A stretch of DNA of 11,720 nt from RBG-13-43-22 sp040755035 (GTDB lineage Bacteria > Desulfobacterota > RBG-13-43-22). Where the stretch lies: positions 1-11,720 of the forward strand of contig JBFMBU010000231.1 in NCBI GenBank assembly GCA_040755035.1. The letters are read 5' to 3'. A model generated the notes under the pieces. The model was not told the DNA's origin. It worked only from the letters and a program-made list of their open reading frames with translations, and did no database searches. The stretch's first letter is position 1, and the number at the start of each line of letters is the position of its first letter. The position numbers and the translations under genes are program-made. Shown in pieces: positions 1-6,208 of the stretch.

Positions 1-721
1 GCTTCGGCTGCCCCAGGATGCTGACCAGTACCCAGGGGGCGAAGGTGATAAAGAGCTGTTTGCGGGCCCCGGAGAGGACGTTTAAGGCGTAATAGAGACG
101 GTATTCCTTATGGAACTGCAAGAACCCGCGCTTCTCAGCTACCGGTGTCGGTTTCATGGAAAAAAGGAGGACCGCGGCCAGGGTGAGCAAAATCGCCGCC
201 AGGGTATAGGTGTGCTGAAAGGTGAATCCAAGATATTGAAACCCCAGGAAAACAATAAAGCTGCCTAAAATGGCGGCAAAGTTGCGTATGGCATTCAGTT
301 GTCCCAAACGGCGGCCGTCCTGTCCGGCCTGGGCCAGTTCCATTCCGATGGTGGAAGCGATGGGCATATACAGGTGCTGTCCCATGCTCAGGATAAACAA
401 CCAGAGGACCATCACCCCGTACTGTGTGGAAGCAAATCCTAAAAGCAGGGTTCCCACCGCTCCGAAAATCATGGCTAAAGCCCCCAGGCGGCGGGAGCAG
501 AGGAACCCGAAAGCCGCGGAAACGAAGACTACCAGAAAACCCGGCACCTCCCGGGGAAATTCGAGAAAAGAGCGCTGGAAACCGGTCAGGTGAAAATTGA
601 AATCCAGAAAATTATTAAAAGTGGAATCCACCATACTGAAGCCCATGCCCAGGGTAAGGGCGGCAGCAGCGAACAACAGCAATTCGCGCGGGGAGGAGCG
701 GATACGGGCGACAATATTCAT
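1..721 (-). CDS. Major facilitator superfamily transporter, N-terminal part (truncated by window edge)
   Basis: The reverse strand is open for 240 codons from an ATG at 721 to the window edge, so the C-terminal part lies outside. An AGGAAA ribosome site precedes the ATG. The protein is strongly hydrophobic, with likely membrane helices near residues 13-33, 60-77, 80-97, 103-121, 145-165 and 172-188. A basic cytoplasmic loop follows (about 189-221), then a seventh helix from about 222. Six helices, a charged central loop and a seventh helix is the usual MFS half-and-half layout. The QDGRRLGQLNAIRN stretch before helix 5 is also typical of the fold. No substrate motif is recognised. It lies 130 bases downstream of the acyl-CoA synthetase gene on the same strand, but a terminator-like hairpin lies between them, so co-transcription is doubtful. 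An exporter or permease for a catabolic intermediate is possible but unproven. Confidence 0.75.
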   Translation of the reverse strand, partial: MNIVARIRSSPRELLLFAAAALTLGMGFSMVDSTFNNFLDFNFHLTGFQRSFLEFPREVPGFLVVFVSAAFGFLCSRRLGALAMIFGAVGTLLLGFASTQYGVMVLWLFILSMGQHLYMPIASTIGMELAQAGQDGRRLGQLNAIRNFAAILGSFIVFLGFQYLGFTFQHTYTLAAILLTLAAVLLFSMKPTPVAEKRGFLQFHKEYRLYYALNVLSGARKQLFITFAPWVLVSILGQPK

Positions 722-758
722 AGGGCTTTCCTGTTGGACTGAAGGTGAGGTCCGTCCG

Positions 759-793
759 GAGTTCAGAGTTCAAAGTGATTGGTTCAGAGTTTA
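759..793. repeat. Degenerate heptanucleotide tandem repeat (GAGTTCA type)
   Basis: Five consecutive 7-base units keep phase: GAGTTCA, GAGTTCA, AAGTGAT, TGGTTCA, GAGTTTA. An inverted copy, GAACTCT GAACTCT, lies at 835-848. GAGTTCAGAGTTC at 759-771 is a perfect 13-base inverted match to 835-847. The pair flanks the terminator-like hairpin at 797-832. It lies wholly between two leftward genes. Confidence 0.6.
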
Positions 794-796
794 GAG

Positions 797-832
797 AAAA
801 ACATTTAGAAGACCTCAGGGTCTTTTTTAATG
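797..832. terminator. Bidirectional intrinsic terminator-like hairpin
   Basis: AAGACC (809-814), loop TCAG and GGTCTT (819-824) form a 6-bp stem. On the plus strand it runs straight into six T (823-828). Read leftward, the stem is extended by CATT/AATG (802-805 with 829-832) across a small internal loop and is followed by five T (801-797). Leftward reading would end transcription of the acyl-CoA synthetase gene before the MFS gene. The plus-strand T tract is better placed but has no rightward gene to serve, other than blocking antisense transcription. Confidence 0.55.
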
Positions 833-851
833 CCGAACTCTGAACTCTGAT

Positions 852-2258
852 CTAAGATGAATCCCTCATCCGATAATAGTCATAGGCATTCTTCAAGGCT
901 ACCGCTCCTCTTTCAATACTGGGAAACGTGGGAATACCGATGGCCTGAAACTTGTCCAAAACCGCTTTAACCACCGGCAGCTCTTCCATTGAATGGTAGT
1001 TGATAATGGAAATGATCGGTTTATCGGTTTGGGCCTTGAGGTCGGCGGTCATTTCCACGAAGCTGTCCAGTCTCCCGTCCATGTTCAACATCCGGGCCAG
1101 GGAAAGAATAGCCAGATTGTCGATATTGGGATCCCGGGCCAGAATATCCACAATCCGGGCCATTTCAAAGCGGTTCTGGTTTCCCGTATCCACTGGGTTC
1201 AGGAAGCCTCCCCCGATGATATTATAAAATTCCCTTAATTTCCCATAAGAATCTTCGGTCAACCTGGGCAGACGCAGCCCGGCTTCGGCAAAGGTGTCGG
1301 CGATATTAACCGATTGGCCTCCGGCGCCTCCGGTCACCCCGACCCGCACCCCTTGAACCGGCGGCAAATGGGTCAGGGCATTGGCCGTATCGATCAAATC
1401 CTCCATTTCCCTGGCACTCAAGGCCCCGCATTGTCGGATCATGGACTCCCATATGGACTGAGGCACAGCCAGGGACCCGGTGTGGGAAGCGATGGCCCGT
1501 CCCCCCTCCTCGGTACGTCCTCCTTTCCAGATGACTACCGGTTTAACTGCCGTGGCAGCCCGCAGGGCTTTCAGGAAACGGTCCCCGTCCTTGACCCCTT
1601 CCAGATACAGGATAATGACCTTGATTTCCGGATCCTGGGCGAAGTATTCCAGGAAGTCGGTGGAATCCAGCACGGTTCCATTCCCGAAGCTTACGGATTT
1701 ATTAACATCCAACCCCTGCATATGGGCCATAAGACTCATATTAACGGCATGCCCGCCGCTTTGGGAAATAATCCCCAGCGAACCATAGGTTCCGGAATAC
1801 TGTTCCGGAAATTGACGATTACCGATCCTGGGATTGAACAGGCCCATGCAATTGGGGCCGATGATATGAACATTGGCTTCTTCCGCCCTTTGTTTAAGCC
1901 ATTGTTCGGCCTGGATCCCCTCATCGGTGTCCGTCTCAGAGAACCCGGCGGTGAACATATGGGCCGCAGCCACCTCCTTGCGGATGCAATCCTCGATGAC
2001 CTGGGGAACCGCCACCCGGGGCACGGAAATAATAGCCAGGTCCACCGGTTCCGGGATATCCAGAACCGTAGTATAATTGGGAATGCCTAAGGCCTGGATG
2101 GCCCGGATCGACTCAGGATTGACCTGAACCGAATACAGTTTGCCCTGAAAGGTACTCTGAGCCCGCAGCCACTGAAATTCGTTGCGGTTGCTGTCCCCGA
2201 TGACCACCAGTGTTTTGGGGTTAAAAGCCCGATCCAATTTTTTAAAATCCGCTTTCAA
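852..2258 (-). CDS. Acyl-CoA synthetase (NDP-forming) alpha subunit, CoA-binding and succinyl-CoA ligase-like domains
   Basis: The 468-residue protein has the domain order of the alpha subunit of ADP-forming acyl-CoA synthetases: an N-terminal CoA-binding Rossmann domain (about 10-135, ending in GPNCMG at 134-139), then two succinyl-CoA ligase-like flavodoxin domains (about 150-295 and 300-460). SQSGG is at 165-169. His259 in ASHTGSLA matches the family histidine that is phosphorylated as the acyl phosphate passes to ADP. The family reaction is acyl-CoA + ADP + Pi to acid + CoA + ATP, reversible, cytoplasmic. Length fits a free-standing alpha subunit. The ATP-grasp beta domain is neither fused nor encoded in this window. 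The start is TTG: AGGAGG lies 10 bases upstream, TAA is in frame 9 bases upstream, and there is no other plausible start at the N-terminus. Acid specificity is unknown; a CoA-transfer or acylation-related role without nucleotide is also possible. Confidence 0.88.
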   Translation of the reverse strand: MKADFKKLDRAFNPKTLVVIGDSNRNEFQWLRAQSTFQGKLYSVQVNPESIRAIQALGIPNYTTVLDIPEPVDLAIISVPRVAVPQVIEDCIRKEVAAAHMFTAGFSETDTDEGIQAEQWLKQRAEEANVHIIGPNCMGLFNPRIGNRQFPEQYSGTYGSLGIISQSGGHAVNMSLMAHMQGLDVNKSVSFGNGTVLDSTDFLEYFAQDPEIKVIILYLEGVKDGDRFLKALRAATAVKPVVIWKGGRTEEGGRAIASHTGSLAVPQSIWESMIRQCGALSAREMEDLIDTANALTHLPPVQGVRVGVTGGAGGQSVNIADTFAEAGLRLPRLTEDSYGKLREFYNIIGGGFLNPVDTGNQNRFEMARIVDILARDPNIDNLAILSLARMLNMDGRLDSFVEMTADLKAQTDKPIISIINYHSMEELPVVKAVLDKFQAIGIPTFPSIERGAVALKNAYDYYRMRDSS

Positions 2259-2278
2259 TGCTCTTTATCCTCCTTAGT

Positions 2279-2307
2279 TTATAACTATAATATGAATCCC
2301 CGTCTAA
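2279..2307 (-). promoter_or_regulatory. Weak candidate promoter for the acyl-CoA synthetase alpha gene
   Basis: Read leftward, TTAGAC (2307-2302), a 17-base spacer and TTATAA (2284-2279) precede the AGGAGG ribosome site. The -10 box is reasonable but the -35 box is poor, and the distance to the ribosome site is short, so this is only a candidate. Confidence 0.25.
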
Positions 2308-2364
2308 CGACCTTGCCTCTGGGGGAGATGGGCCCGGATTGAAGTCTCCAAATCAATTGCAGGC

Positions 2365-2378
2365 AATCGGAAATCGGA
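2365..2378. repeat. Heptanucleotide repeat, two units (AATCGGA)
   Basis: AATCGGA occurs twice in perfect tandem. Its reverse complement, TCCGATT TCCGATT, closely resembles the TTTCGGA/TTGCGGA tract at 10354-10381 (CCGATTTCCGATTG against CGGATTTCGGATTG), which suggests one dispersed repeat family. Confidence 0.45.
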
Positions 2379-2526
2379 GGGGTTCTTTGGAAAATTTCCT
2401 GAGGCTTGGCAAAGGTATCAGGAATTATAGGGGATGGACTTCGGATAGGTCAAGAAAATTCTATCCGGCCGGAAGATTGAGGCACGAGACCAAAGGCTGA
2501 AGATGGGATTACTCACTGAGGTTTTA

Positions 2527-2554
2527 CCTCTTGCCTATGGCCTCCCGCCTCTTG
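2527..2554. repeat. Degenerate heptanucleotide tandem repeat (CCTCTTG type), four units
   Basis: Four units in phase: CCTCTTG, CCTATGG, CCTCCCG, CCTCTTG; the first and fourth are identical. The tract sits 10 bases beyond the stop codon of the acyl-CoA dehydrogenase gene. Base composition differs from the other tracts, but the 7-base period is the same. Confidence 0.55.
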
Positions 2555-2563
2555 TCCGCTTTT

Positions 2564-3721
2564 TTAGGCCCGGTTTGGTGAGAAACCCAAAGTCGTATTG
2601 GCGATAATAGTGGTATGCATATTGGAGGTCCCCTCCAACGTTTCAAACTGTTTGGAGTCCCGCAAAAAACGTCCGCAGGGATATTCGTCGGAATAGCCGA
2701 AGGAACCGAACAGTTTCATACACTCATTGGCGGCATGGACCACCACATTGGCCCCAAACAATTTTGACATGGAGGTCTCCATGACATTGGGCCCCCCTCG
2801 ATCCTTGAGCCAGGCCGCTCTATAAACCAGGGCGGCTAAGGCCTCATGCTCCATCTTCATTTCGGCAATTTGTTTTTGAATCAACTGATAACGGCCGATC
2901 TGCTGTCCGAATTGAGAACGTTCCCTGGCATATTTGACGGATTCTTCTAAAATGGCCCCGGAAAGCCCCAAAGACCCGGCAGAACATCCCAAACGGGTAC
3001 TGTTCAACTGGGTCATACAGATCTGAAATCCTTTATTTACTTCGCCCAGGACCAGATTCTTGGGCACGTTGACATCCTCAAAAGTGATTTCCGCCGTATC
3101 GGAGGCCTTGAGACCGACCTTGCCATGGATTTTTTTCCGCGTGATTCCGGGCAAACTATAATCCATAATGAAGCAGGTTACCCCCCTGGCCCCGGCGTCT
3201 TTATCCGTTTTGACATAGAGCAGGCCATGGTTACAGACGGTGCCATTGGTAATCCACATTTTATTGCCGTTGATCAGGTAATAGTCCCCCTTATCTTCGG
3301 CCCGGCATTTCATCCCGGCCACATCGGAACCGACATCGGTTTCGGTCATGGCGAAACTGCCGACATACTCCCCGCTGACAAACTTCGGGATGTAATGGTT
3401 TTTTTGTTCCTCGGTCCCGAATTTTTGAATGGTCAGGGACGGACCCCAGCATTGCATGTTAAAGGGCATGCGCCAGGAAGTATGGACTTTGGCCACCTGC
3501 TCAATGGCCAGGACCCCTTCCAGAAAACCCATCCCATTGCCGCCGTATTTCTCATCGATACAGAAGCCGAAAAAACCCAGCTCGGCCATCTTGTCAAAGA
3601 TCTCTTTTCTCCAATGCTCGTTCCTCTCGTCCTCCTCCACATAAGGCTTGATTTCATTCTCAGCGAAATCCCTGGCCATATCCTGGAGCATTTTTTGTTC
3701 TTCGGTTAGCGCAAAATCCAT
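2564..3721 (-). CDS. Acyl-CoA dehydrogenase
   Basis: This 385-residue protein has the length and layout of soluble acyl-CoA dehydrogenases: an alpha-helical N-terminal domain (about 1-115), a beta domain (about 120-220) and a C-terminal helical domain (about 230-380). AMTETDVGSD at 124-133 matches the first family signature, and NGNKMWITNG (151-160) is the usual flavin-facing strand. RSQFGQQIGRYQLIQ (268-282) corresponds to the second signature. Glu363 in LEGTSNMHT lies at the usual catalytic-base position near the C-terminus. GYSDEYPCGRFLRD (342-355) is a common family motif also found in glutaryl-CoA dehydrogenase-type members. The enzyme should oxidise an acyl-CoA at C2-C3 with FAD, passing electrons to an electron-transfer flavoprotein not encoded here. 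An AGGAGG site 7 bases before the ATG supports the start. Substrate is unknown. Confidence 0.92.
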   Translation of the reverse strand: MDFALTEEQKMLQDMARDFAENEIKPYVEEDERNEHWRKEIFDKMAELGFFGFCIDEKYGGNGMGFLEGVLAIEQVAKVHTSWRMPFNMQCWGPSLTIQKFGTEEQKNHYIPKFVSGEYVGSFAMTETDVGSDVAGMKCRAEDKGDYYLINGNKMWITNGTVCNHGLLYVKTDKDAGARGVTCFIMDYSLPGITRKKIHGKVGLKASDTAEITFEDVNVPKNLVLGEVNKGFQICMTQLNSTRLGCSAGSLGLSGAILEESVKYARERSQFGQQIGRYQLIQKQIAEMKMEHEALAALVYRAAWLKDRGGPNVMETSMSKLFGANVVVHAANECMKLFGSFGYSDEYPCGRFLRDSKQFETLEGTSNMHTTIIANTTLGFSPNRA

Positions 3722-3780
3722 GGCGGATCCTCCTGTTTCATACTCATATTTCAGATCATTGCCTTTATTTCGGATAAGAA

Positions 3781-3809
3781 AATATAGTGAAAATCCAACC
3801 CTTCGTCAA
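3781..3809 (-). promoter_or_regulatory. Sigma-70-type promoter for the acyl-CoA dehydrogenase gene
   Basis: Read leftward, TTGACG (3809-3804), a 17-base spacer and TATATT (3786-3781) form a near-consensus promoter, about 60 bases before the ATG at 3721. This would let the dehydrogenase and synthetase genes be transcribed apart from the GntR gene. No copy of the TTGTATACAA palindrome was found near it. Confidence 0.6.
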
Positions 3810-3945
3810 GCAGGAAAAAAAACGCCGATTTCTGCCGAAAAGGAACACCCGGAGCCGGATTTTTTAAGGACTCTATTTGCCGGAGTACACCTTGACATCG
3901 AACGGGTCAATAGGCCCACCAAATTTGAAAATGAGGTTATTCCCT

Positions 3946-4641
3946 TCAAGGAAGGCGAAAATAAAAATCATATAACTGCTTGATATGCGCTTGAATCGTT
4001 CTTACGGCTTTCCCTTTATCCCGGTGTTGAACGGCCTTTAAGATCGTATAGTGCTGAGATTGAAACATAAGGAAATCGTCGAGGCTAAGATTCAAAGTAA
4101 TCCTTTTCAGGCGTTCGAGATCCCTGATATTCATGATGTAGGTGGTCAACAATTCGTTCCCCGAGGCTTTATAGATTTCTTTATGGAAGAAACTATTCCA
4201 ATCATGGTCGGCATCGGGATAATTGAAGGAAAGGGGGGAACCCTTCTTGGTCCTTCTGCTCTGTTCGGCCAAGGCCTCATCGAAGCGGGCCAAGAAAAAG
4301 GCGGCTCGATCCATCTGTTCATGGGTTGCTTTCTCGCAGGCCAACCGGACGGCGGTACTTTCCAGGGAAACCCTGATTTCATATGTATTGCGCATCTCCT
4401 CAGGAGAATGGTATACGACCGTATAACCTACCGATTTACGTTTTTTAATTAATCCCTTGATCTCCAGTTGTCTTAAAGCTTCGCGCAGCGGTGTCCGGCT
4501 GATGCCCAATTGGTCGGCCAGTTCGGTCTCAATAATATGGTGATCGGGTCGAAGCCCACCGGCCAGGATGATGTTCTCAATATCCTTTCTGGCCTTCTCG
4601 GACAGATTGTTTCTATCTTTTTTCTGAAGAACTTCGGTCAT
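3946..4641 (-). CDS. GntR family transcriptional regulator with FCD ligand-binding domain
   Basis: The 231-residue protein has a winged helix-turn-helix domain at about 12-76 (IETELADQLGISRTPLREAL is the classic GntR recognition region) and a helical FCD domain at about 82-225. FCD hallmarks are YEIRVSLE (87-94), FFHKEIYKASGN (151-162), His197 in SQHYTIL and His219 in QAHIKQL. The position usually held by the Asp ligand of the FCD metal site (four residues before His153) is Asn149 here. Such proteins bind carboxylic acid effectors and normally repress a neighbouring operon and themselves. The gene is divergent from the transporter operon, the classical arrangement for local control of both. 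The ATG start has only a weak ribosome site, consistent with low expression. An A/T-rich leader of about 16 bases is predicted. A role as a repressor responding to the transported acid or its CoA ester is inference. Confidence 0.9.
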   Translation of the reverse strand: MTEVLQKKDRNNLSEKARKDIENIILAGGLRPDHHIIETELADQLGISRTPLREALRQLEIKGLIKKRKSVGYTVVYHSPEEMRNTYEIRVSLESTAVRLACEKATHEQMDRAAFFLARFDEALAEQSRRTKKGSPLSFNYPDADHDWNSFFHKEIYKASGNELLTTYIMNIRDLERLKRITLNLSLDDFLMFQSQHYTILKAVQHRDKGKAVRTIQAHIKQLYDFYFRLP

Positions 4642-4653
4642 GATATTATTTTC

Positions 4654-4680
4654 TTGACATGGAATATTAGGTTGTATACA
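4654..4680 (+). promoter_or_regulatory. Candidate promoter of the transporter operon
   Basis: TTGACA (4654-4659) is a perfect -35 box. TATACA (4675-4680) at a 15-base spacing, or TACAAA (4677-4682) at 17 bases, would serve as the -10 box. Either lies on the TTGTATACAA palindrome. The untranslated leader to the ATG at 4830 would be about 140 bases long. Confidence 0.45.
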
Positions 4681-4693
4681 AAAAAGAGTACAA
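4664..4693 (-). promoter_or_regulatory. Candidate promoter of the GntR gene
   Basis: Read leftward, TTGTAC (4693-4688), an 18-base spacer and TAATAT (4669-4664) lie about 22 bases before the GntR start codon. The spacer contains the whole TTGTATACAA palindrome, so a bound repressor would block this promoter as well as the rightward one. Confidence 0.45.
4672..4681. promoter_or_regulatory. Probable GntR operator, palindrome TTGTATACAA
   Basis: A perfect 10-base palindrome in the gap between the divergent GntR and binding-protein genes. It fits the TNGTNNACNA pattern known for operators of the FadR/VanR subfamily of GntR regulators. A partial copy of the right half, GTACAA, lies at 4688-4693. 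Position over both candidate promoters supports control of both directions. Confidence 0.6.
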
Positions 4694-4829
4694 TTTTAGC
4701 CGGGCATCCTTGCTTTGTCAAGGGGTACATTTTTTCATTTCAATTAATTTTCGAAAGTGTAAAATTGGCAAAAAAACTATCCTCGGTCATAACCATTAAT
4801 TCACTTAATTAATTACTAAGGAGGGTCAG

Positions 4830-6077
4830 ATGGAGATGAAAGGAAAAAATAGAGAATGGGGGATTAACCGGCGTGACTTTTTAAAGGGAACCGCTGCGGC
4901 CGCTGCCGCTGCGGCCGTCTCGGGACCCCTATCCCTGGTCCGGGCCGCCGGTCCTGAAATTCGGGTGGGCATGACCCTGACCTATACCGGGGTTTACGCC
5001 ATGGTCGGTAAACGGGTGGAAAACGGCATCAGATTGGCCTTTGCCCTGTCCAAATACAAGGACCAGGTAAAGTTCTTTGCTGAAGACACTCAGGGAAAAC
5101 CCAACGTGGCCATTGAAAAGGCGCAAAAGCTTTTTGAAAAGGAAAAAATTCATATGCTGGCCGGGCCTATTGCCGGTCACGAATCTTTGGCCGTCAGCGA
5201 GATGCTCAAACCGAAAAAGAAATTAATGCTGCTGGCTTATGGGGCCAATATCAAACTCTGCGGGGAATCCTGCAGCCGCTACACCTTCCTCTGCGGCCAC
5301 ACTCCCTGGAATCAAAGCTTTCCGGCCGTAGATTGGTTCCTGAAAACCTTGGGGAATAAAGCGTATCTGATCGGGGCCGATTACTCTACCGGACATGAAG
5401 TGGTTAAGTTTTTCGAGGAACCTTTCAAGAAAAAAGGCGGCCAAGTGGTTGGATCCTTCTTCAGCCCCTTGGGAACCACCGAATTTGCGCCTTATCTGGC
5501 CAAAATCAAAAGCGCCAATCCCAAACCGAACGGCATCTTCGGCTTTCTCGGTGGAACCGATCTGATCAATTTCACCAAGCAGTACGCCGAATTCGGCCTG
5601 CAGAAGGAAAACATCCCGGTCATCGTCGGTCTGGGCGGTTTCAGCCCGGTTATCGTTCCGGCCATAGCCGAAGCCGCCGTGGGAAACTACCATGTCTTTC
5701 ACTACAGCAACTGGCTGGAGAACAAAGAAAATGAGGCCTTTAAGGCCGCCTATATCAAAATGTTCCCCGGCGAAATCTCCGACGAAAGTTCTCTTCTGGG
5801 CTACGAAGTGGGCACCATGATGGTCAAAGGTCTGGAAGCCGCCGGGGGCAATCCGGAAGATACCGAAAAAATAATCAACGGAATCGAAAAAGTCAATTAT
5901 AACAGTCCCAGAGGTCATATCAAAATGGATCCCAACCATGTGGCCAATGTCCCCATTTACCTCTTTCAGGTAATCAAAAAAGACGGGAAATTTATTCTCA
6001 AGACCGCGGCCTACACGGGCAATTTCGGCACCCCCTATTCAGGACCGGATGCCCCCGGCGGCGTCTGTAAAATGTAA
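4830..6077 (+). CDS. ABC transporter periplasmic substrate-binding protein, LivK-type, with Tat signal
   Basis: The 415-residue precursor starts with a twin-arginine signal: INRRDFLKG (12-20, RR at 14-15), an alanine-rich hydrophobic stretch (21-36) and VRAA before Gly41, giving likely cleavage near residues 39-40. The mature part is a type I periplasmic binding protein of the branched-chain amino acid/amide family. EIRVGMTLTYTGVYAMVG (43-60) is the usual first strand and ligand-facing loop, and the two-lobed pattern runs to about residue 395. Three cysteines cluster at 144, 148 and 155, and a fourth is at 413. It should capture the substrate in the periplasm and hand it to LivH/LivM. Family members bind amino acids, aromatic acids, dicarboxylates or amides; the ligand cannot be read here. 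AAGGAGG, 5 bases before the ATG, fixes the start. It opens the operon and is separated from livH by a long hairpin. Confidence 0.92.
   Translation: MEMKGKNREWGINRRDFLKGTAAAAAAAAVSGPLSLVRAAGPEIRVGMTLTYTGVYAMVGKRVENGIRLAFALSKYKDQVKFFAEDTQGKPNVAIEKAQKLFEKEKIHMLAGPIAGHESLAVSEMLKPKKKLMLLAYGANIKLCGESCSRYTFLCGHTPWNQSFPAVDWFLKTLGNKAYLIGADYSTGHEVVKFFEEPFKKKGGQVVGSFFSPLGTTEFAPYLAKIKSANPKPNGIFGFLGGTDLINFTKQYAEFGLQKENIPVIVGLGGFSPVIVPAIAEAAVGNYHVFHYSNWLENKENEAFKAAYIKMFPGEISDESSLLGYEVGTMMVKGLEAAGGNPEDTEKIINGIEKVNYNSPRGHIKMDPNHVANVPIYLFQVIKKDGKFILKTAAYTGNFGTPYSGPDAPGGVCKM
4891..4917 (+). repeat. 12-base direct repeat in the Tat signal polyalanine tract
   Basis: CCGCTGCGGCCG occurs at 4891-4902 and again at 4906-4917, offset by 15 bases (five codons). 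It encodes part of the eight-alanine run (residues 22-29). The spacing preserves frame, so slippage could lengthen or shorten the signal hydrophobic core without a frameshift. Confidence 0.4.
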
Positions 6078-6108
6078 AAAATCACCCGCTATATCAACGA
6101 TCATAATC

Positions 6109-6188
6109 AGCGGGATTCAGGGGGCAAGGTTTCAGGATTTTCTTTTAATGGATTTCACCTCGAAACCCTTGACCGCCCGAATCCCGCT
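6109..6188 (+). promoter_or_regulatory. Long imperfect hairpin between binding-protein and permease genes
   Basis: AGCGGGATTC (6109-6118) pairs perfectly with GAATCCCGCT (6179-6188). Inside it GGG/CCC, GG/CC, C/G, AA/TT, GG/CC and TTTC/GAAA (6120-6133 with 6162-6178) continue the stem with single-base bulges, giving about 24 pairs around a 28-base loop. No T tract follows, so it is not a standard terminator. CCCGCT at 6085-6090 could instead pair with AGCGGG at 6109-6114, which excludes the long stem. Hairpins at this place commonly protect the binding-protein mRNA and lower expression of downstream permease genes; that role here is inference. Confidence 0.55.
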
Positions 6189-6208
6189 TTCCTGAAGGGG
6201 TTTTGATC

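Larger units (their letters stand above)
2259..2563. other. 305-base gap between acyl-CoA dehydrogenase and synthetase genes; no gene seen
   Basis: No convincing coding frame on either strand. It contains the ribosome site and a weak promoter candidate for the leftward synthetase gene, two heptanucleotide repeat tracts (2365-2378 and 2527-2554), a 7-bp hairpin CGGATAG/CTATCCG (2442-2448 with 2461-2467, 12-base loop, no T tract) and a small GAGGT/ACCTC hairpin (2518-2530). No clear terminator follows the dehydrogenase gene, so read-through from it into the synthetase gene is possible. Confidence 0.6.

Noticed and set aside
270..794. Two rightward open frames near the left end
   Set aside because: They are antisense to the MFS gene, basic and low in complexity; the leftward frame encodes clear membrane helices.
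1314..2090. 258-codon rightward open frame opposite the synthetase gene
   Set aside because: It lies wholly antisense to a well-conserved gene, is low in family-like features and is explained by G+C-rich third positions of the real gene.
4411..4430. Near-palindrome GGTATACG/CGTATAACC as a second GntR operator
   Set aside because: It lies inside the GntR coding region, does not fit TNGTNNACNA and is explained by the codons of GYTVVYHS.
4643..4660. Four-codon open frame (ATG to TAA) just upstream of the GntR start
   Set aside because: It has no ribosome site, and its ATG probably lies before the predicted transcription start.
5223..5939. 238-codon leftward open frame opposite the binding-protein gene
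   Set aside because: Phe, Gly and Asp-rich antisense shadow with no recognisable domain, and the binding protein on the other strand is certain.
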